This document shows, in pieces, positions 1-7,323 of a stretch of 64,000 bases of DNA. Numbering within the stretch: position 1 is the first letter of the stretch; every line of letters begins with the position of its first letter. The position numbers and the translations under genes were made by a program. The notes under the pieces are model-generated. The model ran no database searches, was not told where the DNA came from, and saw only the letters and a program-made list of their open reading frames with translations. The DNA lies in the NCBI RefSeq assembly GCF_009696685.2, contig NZ_CP102355.1:62001-126000 (forward strand), given 5' to 3'. The stretch is from Paracoccus sp. SMMA_5_TC. GTDB lineage: Bacteria > Pseudomonadota > Alphaproteobacteria > Rhodobacterales > Rhodobacteraceae.

Positions 1-694
1 CGGTCGGCGCATGGGTGGTCACGGTCGAGGCATTGCCCAGAATCCGCTTGAGCACGCCGACATTGCGCGGGGTGGTGGTGACCACCTGCTGGGGATGTTC
101 GCCCAGGCGCAGCGCGAATTGCAGCATGTCCCAAGTGTCCTCGGCCTTCTTCCACTTGGCCAGTTCGTCCACCCAGGCCGCGTCGAACTGCGGACCGCGC
201 AAGGCTTCGGGCTCATGGGCCGAAAACACCTGCGCGGTGGCGCCGTTGGGCCAGACCAGCCGCCGCCGACCCGCCTCCCATTGCGGGCGGCGGTCCGGGG
301 GCGAACAGGCCAGAATGCCGGATTCGCCAAAGACCATGACATCGCGCGCCTGGTCGAAGGTCTCGCTGACCAGCGCCACGCGATGGGCGCGGCCCGGCAT
401 CTCGGGGCCAGCGCCCTCGACCTGGGCGCGCACCCATTCGGCGCCGGCGCGCGTCTTGCCCGCGCCGCGCCCGCCCATGATGACCCAGGTTTTCCAGTCC
501 CCCGCAGGCGGCAGCTGATGCGGCAGCGCCCAGAACTCGAACAGCCATGGCAGCGCGGCCAAGGCATTGTCGCTGAGCCCGCCCAGGAACGCGTCAACCT
601 CCTCCGGCTCGGCGCAGGCAAGCCAGGCGGCGCCCGATCTCGTCTCGTGCCGCGACAAGGTCGAGTGCGCCTGCACCGACCTGTCCGGCAGCAT
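1..694 (-). CDS. GTA large terminase (TerL, g2-like), 5' part
   Basis: This is the N-terminal part of a phage-type large terminase, the ATPase motor that packs DNA into capsids. It runs off the left edge. The minus-strand reading gives a tryptophan-rich lead (LPWLFEFWALPHQLP), then a Walker A motif (GGRGAGKTR) followed by AGAEWVR, and later TTTPRNVGVLKRIL, all typical of gene transfer agent (GTA) terminases of Rhodobacterales. It overlaps the 3' end of the small-terminase gene in another frame. The start is uncertain: ATG at 694 has an AAGG just before it, but GTG at 676 or TTG at 658 would give the shorter overlap and the N-terminus more usual in GTA relatives. A prophage terminase is the alternative, though the terS-terL order with no integrase or phage regulators nearby favours a GTA. 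Confidence 0.85.
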   Translation of the reverse strand, partial: MLPDRSVQAHSTLSRHETRSGAAWLACAEPEEVDAFLGGLSDNALAALPWLFEFWALPHQLPPAGDWKTWVIMGGRGAGKTRAGAEWVRAQVEGAGPEMPGRAHRVALVSETFDQARDVMVFGESGILACSPPDRRPQWEAGRRRLVWPNGATAQVFSAHEPEALRGPQFDAAWVDELAKWKKAEDTWDMLQFALRLGEHPQQVVTTTPRNVGVLKRILGNASTVTTHAPT

Positions 695-953
695 CCTTGC
701 GAAGCTTGTCAACCTTGCTCCTTTCCTCCAGCACCAACTGGGCGGCGTCCCGCAGGGCGCGCACCAGCTTGCCGGATTCCTTCAGTTCGTCGGTATTGCC
801 TGCCTCGATCTTGCGACGCAGGCGGTCCAGGTCCGCGGCATAGGACCGGAACAGCCCGTCCGCGATGTCCAGCACGCTCGTGTCCGGCGCTGCATCGCCG
901 GGCATGAATGGTCCTTCCGGCGGTTCGCACCCCGGGTCGAAACTGATCGTCAT
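594..953 (-). CDS. GTA small terminase (TerS, g1-like)
   Basis: The product is 119 residues, beginning MTISFDPGCEPP. It is acidic at the N-terminus and then forms a long charged helical stretch (residues about 40-100, with LDRLRRKIE and LEERSKVDKLRKD), as expected for an oligomerising small terminase subunit that delivers DNA to TerL. Size, helix content and position directly before terL match gene 1 of the Rhodobacter capsulatus GTA. An in-frame ATG 12 codons upstream exists, but the chosen ATG gives the natural N-terminus. The ribosome site is weak (GGCAGGG about 8 bases upstream). It is the first gene of the GTA structural run that continues off the left edge. Confidence 0.75.
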   Translation of the reverse strand: MTISFDPGCEPPEGPFMPGDAAPDTSVLDIADGLFRSYAADLDRLRRKIEAGNTDELKESGKLVRALRDAAQLVLEERSKVDKLRKDAAGQVGAGALDLVAARDEIGRRLACLRRAGGG

Positions 954-1001
954 TCGCTTGTTGCCCTGCCCTCGTGTGTCTGTCCGCACGAGCGAGACAT
1001 G

Positions 1002-1037
1002 AAAAAAGCGGCCTCAGGTCCGACGACCTGGCCGCTT
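1002..1037 (-). terminator. intrinsic terminator between mltG and the GTA genes
   Basis: On the minus strand AAGCGGCC pairs with GGCCGCTT and AGGT with ACCT inside it, giving about 12 bp of stem with a two-base bulge, the loop CGTCGG and a run of six T. It lies about 50 bases upstream of terS. It may end the fabF-mltG transcript, terminate a short RNA, or attenuate GTA transcription. Confidence 0.8.
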
Positions 1038-1055
1038 GCCCACCTCTCCCAGCAT
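1002..1055 (-). ncRNA. putative 54-nt small RNA or attenuated GTA leader
   Basis: The interval is bounded by a good promoter (1090-1062) and a strong intrinsic terminator (1037-1002). It contains no open reading frame of note. A transcript would have a short unpaired 5' part containing GGGAGAGGTGGG and a 3' terminator hairpin, the usual build of a trans-acting small RNA. Because terS starts only 49 bases past the terminator, a leader controlled by antitermination is equally possible. I do not recognise the sequence as a named RNA family. Confidence 0.35.
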
Positions 1056-1061
1056 GTAAAC

Positions 1062-1090
1062 TTTCTACCCCAGGGCGTTCGCAGAGTCAA
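1062..1090 (-). promoter_or_regulatory. sigma-70-type promoter upstream of terS
   Basis: On the minus strand a -35 hexamer TTGACT (1090-1085) is followed by 17 bases and TAGAAA (1067-1062). It lies between mltG and the terminator at 1002-1037, so any transcript starting near 1055 meets the terminator after about 54 bases. Confidence 0.5.
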
Positions 1091-1212
1091 CGCAAAACCA
1101 ATGGTTGCGAAGGGATTGCTTAATCATCCTGCATTATCAATGACTTGCCAGACGCAACACCCCGGCGCGCGCTGATGCAACGGGGCGGGAATCGCCCCGT
1201 TGCGCGCCCTCT

Positions 1213-2391
1213 TCAGTCGCCCTGAACCGGCGACAACGGCTGACCGCGCTGTCTTTCGATCTCGCGCCAGCGGGCCACGTTGCGATTGTGTTCATCAAGC
1301 GTGCGGGCGAATGCGTGCCCGCCCGAACCATCGGCCACAAAGAACACGTATTGCGTATCCTCGGGGTTCAGCGCCGCCTCGATCGCGGCCTTGCCGGGAT
1401 TGGCGATCGGCGTCGGCGGCAGGCCGTCGATCTGATAGGTGTTGTAAGGTGTGCGACGGCGCAATTCGCTGGCGCGGATGCCGCGATCAAGCACCCCCTG
1501 ACCGTTGGTGATGCCATAGATCACCGTCGGATCGGTTTCCAGCCGCATGCCCTGGCGCAAGCGGTTGACAAAGACGCTGGCGACGACGCGCCTTTCGTCC
1601 GGCACTGCCGTCTCCTTCTCGATGATCGACGCCATGATCAGCGCTTCCTCGGGTGTCTGATAGGGCAGACCGGGCGCGCGTCGTTCCCAGGCATCGGCAA
1701 GGATTCGCGACTGGCGCTGGCTCATTTCCTCCAGCAGCTTGGCGCGCTCGGCGCCGCGGGTCACGTCATAGGTGTCGGGGGCAAGGCTGCCTTCGGGCGG
1801 CACGGCGCGCACATCGCCGGCCAGGAAACCGGCCTGGCGCAACCCCTCGACCACCTGCCAGCTGGTCACCCCTTCGGCGATCAGGATGCGCAGCCGGGCG
1901 TCGGGCTTCTGCTCGGCGGCGGCTATCGCCTCAGGCGCGGGTTCCTTGGCGGGATCGTATTTCGCCTGTTCGGCAAAAACCCCGGTCTGCGGGTCCAGAT
2001 CGCGCAGGATGACCGAGTTTTCACGCACACCCACGCGGAACACCACCTCGGTGCCGCAGGTGCTGGGACCGCCTGCCGTGATCGCCTTGACCACATCGGC
2101 CATGCTGGCGCCGGGCGGCATCAGATAGGATCCGTATTTCAGGTCGCGCGCCTTGCCGGCGTAATCGGCGCCGGCGCGAAAGATATAGGCATTGGACACC
2201 ACGCCCTGCTCGGCCAGCTGTTCGCTGACCGCGCTCAGGCTGGCGCCAGGTGCCACCCGCACGCAGGCCGCCACCGTCGCCGGGCCGGGGGCGTTGTATT
2301 GATGCTTGGCCCAAGCAATCGCCGCCGCTGCCGCCACCAGCAACACCACCAGCAGCGTCAGGAAATTCGAGGCGATGTGGCGCCAGATCAT
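1213..2391 (-). CDS. mltG: endolytic murein transglycosylase MltG
   Basis: This is a 392-residue membrane-anchored lytic transglycosylase (YceG family) that cuts nascent glycan strands and so ends peptidoglycan chains in the periplasm. A single N-terminal membrane helix spans about residues 8-27. The catalytic domain shows the IIEKET segment with the proposed catalytic glutamate, DPTVIYGI, and TPYNTYQIDGLPPTPIANPG near the C-terminus, all family signatures. Length is normal. Its ATG overlaps the fabF stop (ATGA), so it is translated from the fabF transcript. The fabF-mltG pairing is common in alphaproteobacteria. Confidence 0.95.
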   Translation of the reverse strand: MIWRHIASNFLTLLVVLLVAAAAAIAWAKHQYNAPGPATVAACVRVAPGASLSAVSEQLAEQGVVSNAYIFRAGADYAGKARDLKYGSYLMPPGASMADVVKAITAGGPSTCGTEVVFRVGVRENSVILRDLDPQTGVFAEQAKYDPAKEPAPEAIAAAEQKPDARLRILIAEGVTSWQVVEGLRQAGFLAGDVRAVPPEGSLAPDTYDVTRGAERAKLLEEMSQRQSRILADAWERRAPGLPYQTPEEALIMASIIEKETAVPDERRVVASVFVNRLRQGMRLETDPTVIYGITNGQGVLDRGIRASELRRRTPYNTYQIDGLPPTPIANPGKAAIEAALNPEDTQYVFFVADGSGGHAFARTLDEHNRNVARWREIERQRGQPLSPVQGD

Positions 2392-3650
2392 TCCTGCACG
2401 CGTCCCATCACCAGACTGGCATTGGTGCCGCCAAAGCCGAAGCTGTTGGAAAGCACGTAATCCACCCTGCGCCGCACGGCGGCATTTGCAGCCAGGTCGA
2501 TCACGGTTTCGCGGGCGGGATTATCCAGGTTGATCGTCGGCGGGCAGATCTGGTCACGAATGGCCAGGATGCAGAAGATCGCCTCCACCGCGCCGGCCGC
2601 GCCCAGCAGGTGGCCGATGCTGGATTTGGTCGAGGACATGACCACATTCGCCCCCGCATCGCCCAGCAGATGTTCGACAGCGCCCAGCTCGATCACGTCC
2701 GCCATGGTCGAGGTGCCATGCGCGTTGATGTAATCCAGCCGCGAAGGCTCCAGCCCGGCGCGCGCCAAGGCGTTGGTCATGCTGCGGAAACCACCGTCGC
2801 CGTCCTCGCTGGGGGCGGTGATGTGATAAGCGTCGCCCGACAGGCCATAGCCCAGGATCTCGGCATAGATGCGGGCGCCACGGGCGCGGGCGTGCTCGTA
2901 TTCCTCCAGCACCACGACGCCGGCGCCCTCGCCCATGACGAAACCGTCGCGGTCCTGGTCCCAGGGGCGGCTGGCGGCCTTGGGATCGTTCTCGCGCTTG
3001 GTCGACAGCGCCTTGCAGGCATTGAAACCCGCGACGCCGATTTCGCAGATCGGGCTTTCCGTGCCGCCCGCGACCATCACATCCGCATCGCCCAGCATGA
3101 TCAGCCGCGCCGCGTCGCCGATGGCATGGGCGCCGGTGGAACAGGCCGTCACCACCGCATGGTTCGGCCCCTTGAAGCCGAAGCGGATCGACACTTGTCC
3201 CGAAACCAGGTTGATGAGCGCGCCGGGAATGAAAAAGGGCGACACGCGCTTGGGCCCGCGTTCCTTGATCATCACCGCCGTTTCCGCGATCGAGGCAAGC
3301 CCGCCGATGCCCGAACCGATCAGCACACCAGTCCGCTGGCGCTCGGTCTCGGTTCGGGGCTGCCAACCGGAATCGGCAACGGCCTGACTTGCGGCCGCCA
3401 TACCATACAGGATGAAATCATCGACCTTGCGGCGATCCTTGGGTTCCATCCAGTCATCCGGGTTGAAACTGCCGTCGCTGCCGTTGCCAAAGGGAATCTC
3501 GCAGGCATAGCGCGTGGCAACCTCGGCCGGGTCAAAACGGGTGATCGGTCCGGCGCCGGATTCGCCGGCCAGAAGTCTCGTCCAGGTCGCATCGACCCCC
3601 GAGGCCAGCGGTGTGACCATCCCCAGACCGGTGACGACAACTCTGCGCAT
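2388..3650 (-). CDS. fabF: 3-oxoacyl-ACP synthase II (KAS II)
   Basis: This 420-residue enzyme elongates fatty acids by condensing malonyl-ACP with acyl-ACP in the cytoplasm. The reading starts MRRVVVTGLG, the standard KAS II N-terminus. The catalytic cysteine lies in TACSTG, and the two histidines in NAHGTST and SIGHLLGAAG. The C-terminus NSFGFGGTN is conserved. The frame stays open upstream, but that extension has no family similarity. In many relatives acpP lies directly upstream; here 160 bases of intergenic DNA and a divergent gene are found instead. Confidence 0.97.
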   Translation of the reverse strand: MRRVVVTGLGMVTPLASGVDATWTRLLAGESGAGPITRFDPAEVATRYACEIPFGNGSDGSFNPDDWMEPKDRRKVDDFILYGMAAASQAVADSGWQPRTETERQRTGVLIGSGIGGLASIAETAVMIKERGPKRVSPFFIPGALINLVSGQVSIRFGFKGPNHAVVTACSTGAHAIGDAARLIMLGDADVMVAGGTESPICEIGVAGFNACKALSTKRENDPKAASRPWDQDRDGFVMGEGAGVVVLEEYEHARARGARIYAEILGYGLSGDAYHITAPSEDGDGGFRSMTNALARAGLEPSRLDYINAHGTSTMADVIELGAVEHLLGDAGANVVMSSTKSSIGHLLGAAGAVEAIFCILAIRDQICPPTINLDNPARETVIDLAANAAVRRRVDYVLSNSFGFGGTNASLVMGRVQE

Positions 3651-3752
3651 GCGCGGGCTCCATTTCACAAGGCTCAATCGGGCAGGTTCTACACGCCCCC
3701 CGGCGGTCGCGCAACGCCAAGCGATCCGGTCGGATCCTGCGCAGCGGCGCGT

Positions 3753-3780
3753 TGATCTTGGCGACAAACACCCTATTCTT
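3753..3780 (+). promoter_or_regulatory. probable promoter of the telA-like operon
   Basis: TTGATC (3753-3758) is followed by 16 bases and TATTCT (3775-3780), about 33 bases before the telA-like ATG, in the divergent fabF/telA gap (3651-3812). No other clear site was seen in this gap. Confidence 0.45.
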
Positions 3781-3812
3781 TCCGAAAAGACCATGGAGCA
3801 AGGATCCTTCGG

Positions 3813-4973
3813 ATGACCACCCAGACTCAGGCCAGTGCCCAGGCTGCCTTGGACGAAATCCAGTCCGTCACCTCGGTCATCCTGCCCGAACCACCCGCGG
3901 CAACGCCCAGCCTGGAACAGGCTGACCCCGCCATCGCGCAGGAAATCCGCAAACGCATGGACGAGGTGGATATCCGCGATTCCGGCTCGATCGTGCATTT
4001 CGGCGCGCGGGCGCAGAACGAATTGCAGGAAATCAGCCAGGCGATGCTGGCCGACGTCAAGAACAAGGATGTCGGCCCCGCCGGGGAATCACTGCGCGAG
4101 ATCGTGACCGCCATCCGCGGCTTTTCGGTCAGCGAACTGGACGTGCGGCGCGAACGCAGCTGGTGGGAAAGGCTGCTGGGCCGCAGCGCCCCCTTTGCCA
4201 AGTTCGTCGCCAATTACGAAAAGGTCCAGTCGCAGATCGACCGCATCACCTCGGAACTGGACCAGCACCAGCACCGCCTGCTCAAGGATATCAAGTCGCT
4301 GGACCTGCTTTATGATCGCACGCTGCGCTTTTACGACGAGCTTGCGCTCTATATCGCTGCCGGCGAGGCCAAGCTGGCGCAGATCGACCGCGAGGATATC
4401 CCCGCCCGCGAAGCGGCGATGAATGCCGCGCCCGAAGAGGCCAAGGTGATGGCGGCGCAGGAATTGCGCGATCTGCGCGCGGCCCGCGACGATCTGGAAC
4501 GGCGCGTGCACGACCTGAAGCTGACGCGGCAGGTGACGATGCAGTCTCTGCCCTCGATCCGTCTGGTGCAGGAAAACGACAAGTCTCTGGTCACCAAGAT
4601 CAATTCGACCCTGGTCAACACCGTGCCGCTTTGGGAAACCCAGCTGGCACAAGCCGTGACCATCCAGCGCGGGGCCGAGGCCGCCCGCGCCGTGAAAGAG
4701 GCCAACGACCTGACCAACGACCTTCTGACAGCCAACGCGCGCAACCTGCGCCAGGCCAATGCCCAGATCCGCACCCAGATGGAACGCGGCGTGTTCGACA
4801 TCGAGGCGGTGCGCACCGCCAATGCCGAGCTGATCGCCACCATCGAGGACAGCCTGCGCATCGCTGACGAAGGCCGCACCCGTCGCGCCGCCGCCGAAGA
4901 AGATCTGACCGCGATGGAGCAGGAACTGCGCAAGACCCTTGCCGCCGCCAGCGCCCCCAAGACGCAGGCGTGA
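3813..4973 (+). CDS. TelA/KlaA-family toxic anion resistance protein
   Basis: The 386-residue protein belongs to the TelA family, named from tellurite resistance plasmids and found in chromosomal envelope-stress loci. It is almost entirely helical and coiled-coil, without signal peptide or membrane segments. Family features include the ARAQNELQEIS stretch, the WWERLLG motif near residue 115, the QLDQHQHRLL-like helix and the SLPSIRLVQENDKSLV segment in the second half. The molecular function is not established. It opens a plus-strand run in which the next gene overlaps its stop by GTGA. Context with SPFH and zinc-ribbon proteins suggests a membrane or peptide stress role (inference). Confidence 0.88.
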   Translation: MTTQTQASAQAALDEIQSVTSVILPEPPAATPSLEQADPAIAQEIRKRMDEVDIRDSGSIVHFGARAQNELQEISQAMLADVKNKDVGPAGESLREIVTAIRGFSVSELDVRRERSWWERLLGRSAPFAKFVANYEKVQSQIDRITSELDQHQHRLLKDIKSLDLLYDRTLRFYDELALYIAAGEAKLAQIDREDIPAREAAMNAAPEEAKVMAAQELRDLRAARDDLERRVHDLKLTRQVTMQSLPSIRLVQENDKSLVTKINSTLVNTVPLWETQLAQAVTIQRGAEAARAVKEANDLTNDLLTANARNLRQANAQIRTQMERGVFDIEAVRTANAELIATIEDSLRIADEGRTRRAAAEEDLTAMEQELRKTLAAASAPKTQA

Positions 4974-6010
4974 CCGCCGTGCCCAGCCTGTCCCGCCGCC
5001 TTGCCCTGCCGCTCGGCCTGTGCATCGCCGCCGTGCTGGCGGGTTGCGCGCCCAGTCCGGCGCCGCAGGCTCCGCCACCGCCCAGGGTCGAGGCGCCGCC
5101 GCCCCCGGCCCGCCCCGATCCGGCGGTCGTCGATCAGGCGGCGTTGCGCCGCGACCGGGCGCAGGCAGCCCGTCTCGCGGCGGCCGCCGCCCGCGACGCC
5201 GCCAATTCACCCGCCAGCCGCAACATGCGCGACTACCTCTCCGGCGTCGAACAACGGCTGATCGCGCAAGGACGCCTGCGCACCGACGACGGCCGCGATA
5301 TCGCGCTGAGCCCGGAAAAGCTGACCGATGATTTCATCGAGGTCGCCCTTTACGATGAATACAGCCGCAGTGGCGACAGGCTGGTGGCGCGTGCGGCCCC
5401 CGCACCCATGCGCCGCTGGCAACAGCCGGTGGCGATCCGGCTCGAATTCGGCGATTCGGTCAGCCCCGCCCAGCGCAGCCGCGACCGGGCCGAGGTCGCC
5501 GACTATGCCGCACGGCTGCAACGGGTCAGCGGCCATCCGGTGGCCCTGACCGGGGCCAGCGGCAATTTCACCGTGCTGATCGTGAACGAGGATGAACGCC
5601 GCCAGATCGCGCCGAGGCTGACGGCGCTGATCCCCGGCCTGCCCCCGGGCGACATTGCGGCCTTGCGCGATCTGGCCCCGCAGATCCATTGCACGGTCTT
5701 TGCCTATTCCGAAGGCAACTCGCCGGTCTATGCCCGTGCCGTTGCCCTGATCCGCGAGGAATTGCCGCCCCGCCTGCGCCGGTCCTGCTTTCACGAGGAA
5801 CTGGCCCAGGGGCTGGGGCTGGCCAATGACAGCCCGCGGGTGCGCCCTTCGATCTTCAACGATGACGAGGAATTCGCCCTGCTGACCCGGCATGACGAAC
5901 TGCTGCTGAAGATCCTTTACGATCCGCGCCTGCGTCCCGGCATGACCGAGGCCGAGGCTCGCCCCATCGTCCTGCAGATCGCGCGCGAACTGCTGGCCAC
6001 GGAAACCTGA
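4970..6010 (+). CDS. DUF2927 lipoprotein
   Basis: The 346-residue precursor starts at a GTG that overlaps the upstream stop. A lipoprotein signal is clear: a hydrophobic stretch at residues 13-23, then the lipobox LAGC. A proline-rich linker (residues about 28-50) leads to a globular domain with LSPEKLTDDFIEVALYDEY, a paired-lysine-poor core, and CFHEELAQGLGLANDSP near the C-terminus. The HEELAQGLGL segment is characteristic of DUF2927 and resembles a metalloprotease-like HExxx pattern, but I would not claim catalysis. It is probably anchored to the inner or outer membrane facing the periplasm, and is co-transcribed with the telA-like gene. Confidence 0.8.
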   Translation: MTAVPSLSRRLALPLGLCIAAVLAGCAPSPAPQAPPPPRVEAPPPPARPDPAVVDQAALRRDRAQAARLAAAAARDAANSPASRNMRDYLSGVEQRLIAQGRLRTDDGRDIALSPEKLTDDFIEVALYDEYSRSGDRLVARAAPAPMRRWQQPVAIRLEFGDSVSPAQRSRDRAEVADYAARLQRVSGHPVALTGASGNFTVLIVNEDERRQIAPRLTALIPGLPPGDIAALRDLAPQIHCTVFAYSEGNSPVYARAVALIREELPPRLRRSCFHEELAQGLGLANDSPRVRPSIFNDDEEFALLTRHDELLLKILYDPRLRPGMTEAEARPIVLQIARELLATET

Positions 6011-6040
6011 ACACACGCAGCCGGCGCGGCGCGGCGGGGC

Positions 6041-6069
6041 TTGACGCCCGGCCCCGACCGCGCGCTATC
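6041..6069 (+). promoter_or_regulatory. possible promoter for the SPFH gene
   Basis: TTGACG (6041-6046), 17 bases, then GCTATC (6064-6069), with the SPFH start at 6106. The -10 is poor. The 95-base gap after the lipoprotein gene contains no visible terminator, so read-through from the telA-like gene is also possible. Confidence 0.3.
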
Positions 6070-6105
6070 CTGCCGGCGACAGACGCAGCGCAGGGGGCGG
6101 CAGCC

Positions 6106-7314
6106 ATGGGCATCTTCGACATTCTGGGCGGCGAGTTCATCGACATCATCGAATGGACCGACGACAGCCGCGACACCATGGTCTATCGCTTCCCCACCGT
6201 CGGACGGGCGATCAAATACGGCGCCAAGCTGACCGTGCGCGAAGGCCAGGCGGCGGTGTTCATTCACGAAGGCCAGCTTGCCGATGTGTTTGCCCCCGGC
6301 CTTTACATGCTGGAAACCAACAACCTGCCGATCCTGACCCGGTTGCAGCATTGGGACCACGGCTTTCGCAGCCCGTTCAAGTCGGAAATCTATTTCGTCA
6401 ACACCACCCGGTTCAACGACCTGAAATGGGGCACCCGCAACCCGGTGATCGCCCGCGATCCCGAATTCGGCCCGGTGCGGCTGCGCGCCTTTGGCACCTA
6501 TTCGATGCGGGTGACCGATCCCGGCCGCTTCATGACCGAAATCGTCGGAACCGACGGCGAATTCACCCGCGACGAGATCAGCTTTCAGCTGCGCAACATC
6601 ATCGTGCAGGAATTTTCCCGCATGATCGCCGCCTCGGGGATTCCGGTGCTGGACATGGCGGCCAACACCGACCAGTTCGGCCAGATGATCGCCCGCGCCA
6701 TCAGCCCGACGGTGGCGGCCTACGGCCTAACCATTCCGGAATTCTACATTGAAAACATCAGCCTGCCCGACGAGGTTGAAAAAGTTCTCGACAAGCGAAC
6801 CTCGATGGGGATTGTCGGCGATCTGAACCGCTTTGGCCAGTATGCGGCGTCCGAGGCGATGCTGAACGCCTCGCAGCAGGCGGGCGGCATGGGCGCGGGG
6901 CTGGGCGCGGGCATCGGCGCCGGCATGGGGGCCGGTATGGGCGCGGGGCTGGGCGCGGGCATCGGCGCCGGCATGGGGGCCGGTATGGGCGCGGGCATGG
7001 CTGCGGGCATGGGTGGCGCGCTGGCCGGGCGCGGCCCCTGGGGGGCGGTGCCGCAGGCCGGGGCCGGCGCGCCGCCGGCACCACCGCCGCTGCCCTCGGA
7101 AACCCTGTGGCACATTGCCGTCAACGGCGAGGCGCAGGGCCCCTATGGCCGCGCCCATCTGGGCCGGCTGGTGCGTGAAGGCGGCTTTGCCCGCGACACG
7201 CTGGTCTGGGCGCCCGGCCAGGACGGCTGGAAGCGGGCCGAGGACATCGCCGAGCTGGCGCAGCTGTTCACGGTCGCGCCGCCGCCGCCACCGCCCGTGC
7301 CACCGCGGGGTTGA
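6106..7314 (+). CDS. SPFH-domain protein with C-terminal GYF_2 domain (YdjI-like)
   Basis: The 402-residue product has three parts. Residues 1-260 form an SPFH (stomatin/flotillin-like, 'virion core') domain, with GQAAVFIHEGQLADVFAPG and EKVLDKRTSMG. A glycine/methionine linker at about 262-305 is built of MGAG, LGAG and IGAG units. Residues about 325-395 form a GYF_2/DUF4339 domain (WHIAVNGEAQGPYGRAHLGRL, then WAPGQDGWKRAED). Bacillus subtilis YdjI, which works with YdjG and PspA in membrane protection, has the same build, and the next gene here matches YdjG. No transmembrane helix is seen, so membrane attachment probably comes through the SPFH assembly and its partner. Confidence 0.85.
   Translation: MGIFDILGGEFIDIIEWTDDSRDTMVYRFPTVGRAIKYGAKLTVREGQAAVFIHEGQLADVFAPGLYMLETNNLPILTRLQHWDHGFRSPFKSEIYFVNTTRFNDLKWGTRNPVIARDPEFGPVRLRAFGTYSMRVTDPGRFMTEIVGTDGEFTRDEISFQLRNIIVQEFSRMIAASGIPVLDMAANTDQFGQMIARAISPTVAAYGLTIPEFYIENISLPDEVEKVLDKRTSMGIVGDLNRFGQYAASEAMLNASQQAGGMGAGLGAGIGAGMGAGMGAGLGAGIGAGMGAGMGAGMAAGMGGALAGRGPWGAVPQAGAGAPPAPPPLPSETLWHIAVNGEAQGPYGRAHLGRLVREGGFARDTLVWAPGQDGWKRAEDIAELAQLFTVAPPPPPPVPPRG
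6889..6984 (+). repeat. perfect 48-bp tandem duplication in the Gly linker
   Basis: Positions 6889-6936 and 6937-6984 are identical 48-base units encoding 16 residues each of (M/L/I)GAG steps. The duplication is in frame and followed by a shorter degenerate copy. Perfect identity implies a recent slippage or duplication event. Confidence 0.95.
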
Positions 7315-7323
7315 CCGGCCAGG

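Noticed and set aside
1653..2460. Several plus-strand frames antisense to mltG
   Set aside because: Arg/Gly/His-rich shadow products; mltG has full family motifs and ATGA coupling.
6900..7020. Glycine-codon tract as a CRISPR-like array
   Set aside because: Units are contiguous without spacers and encode an in-frame linker.
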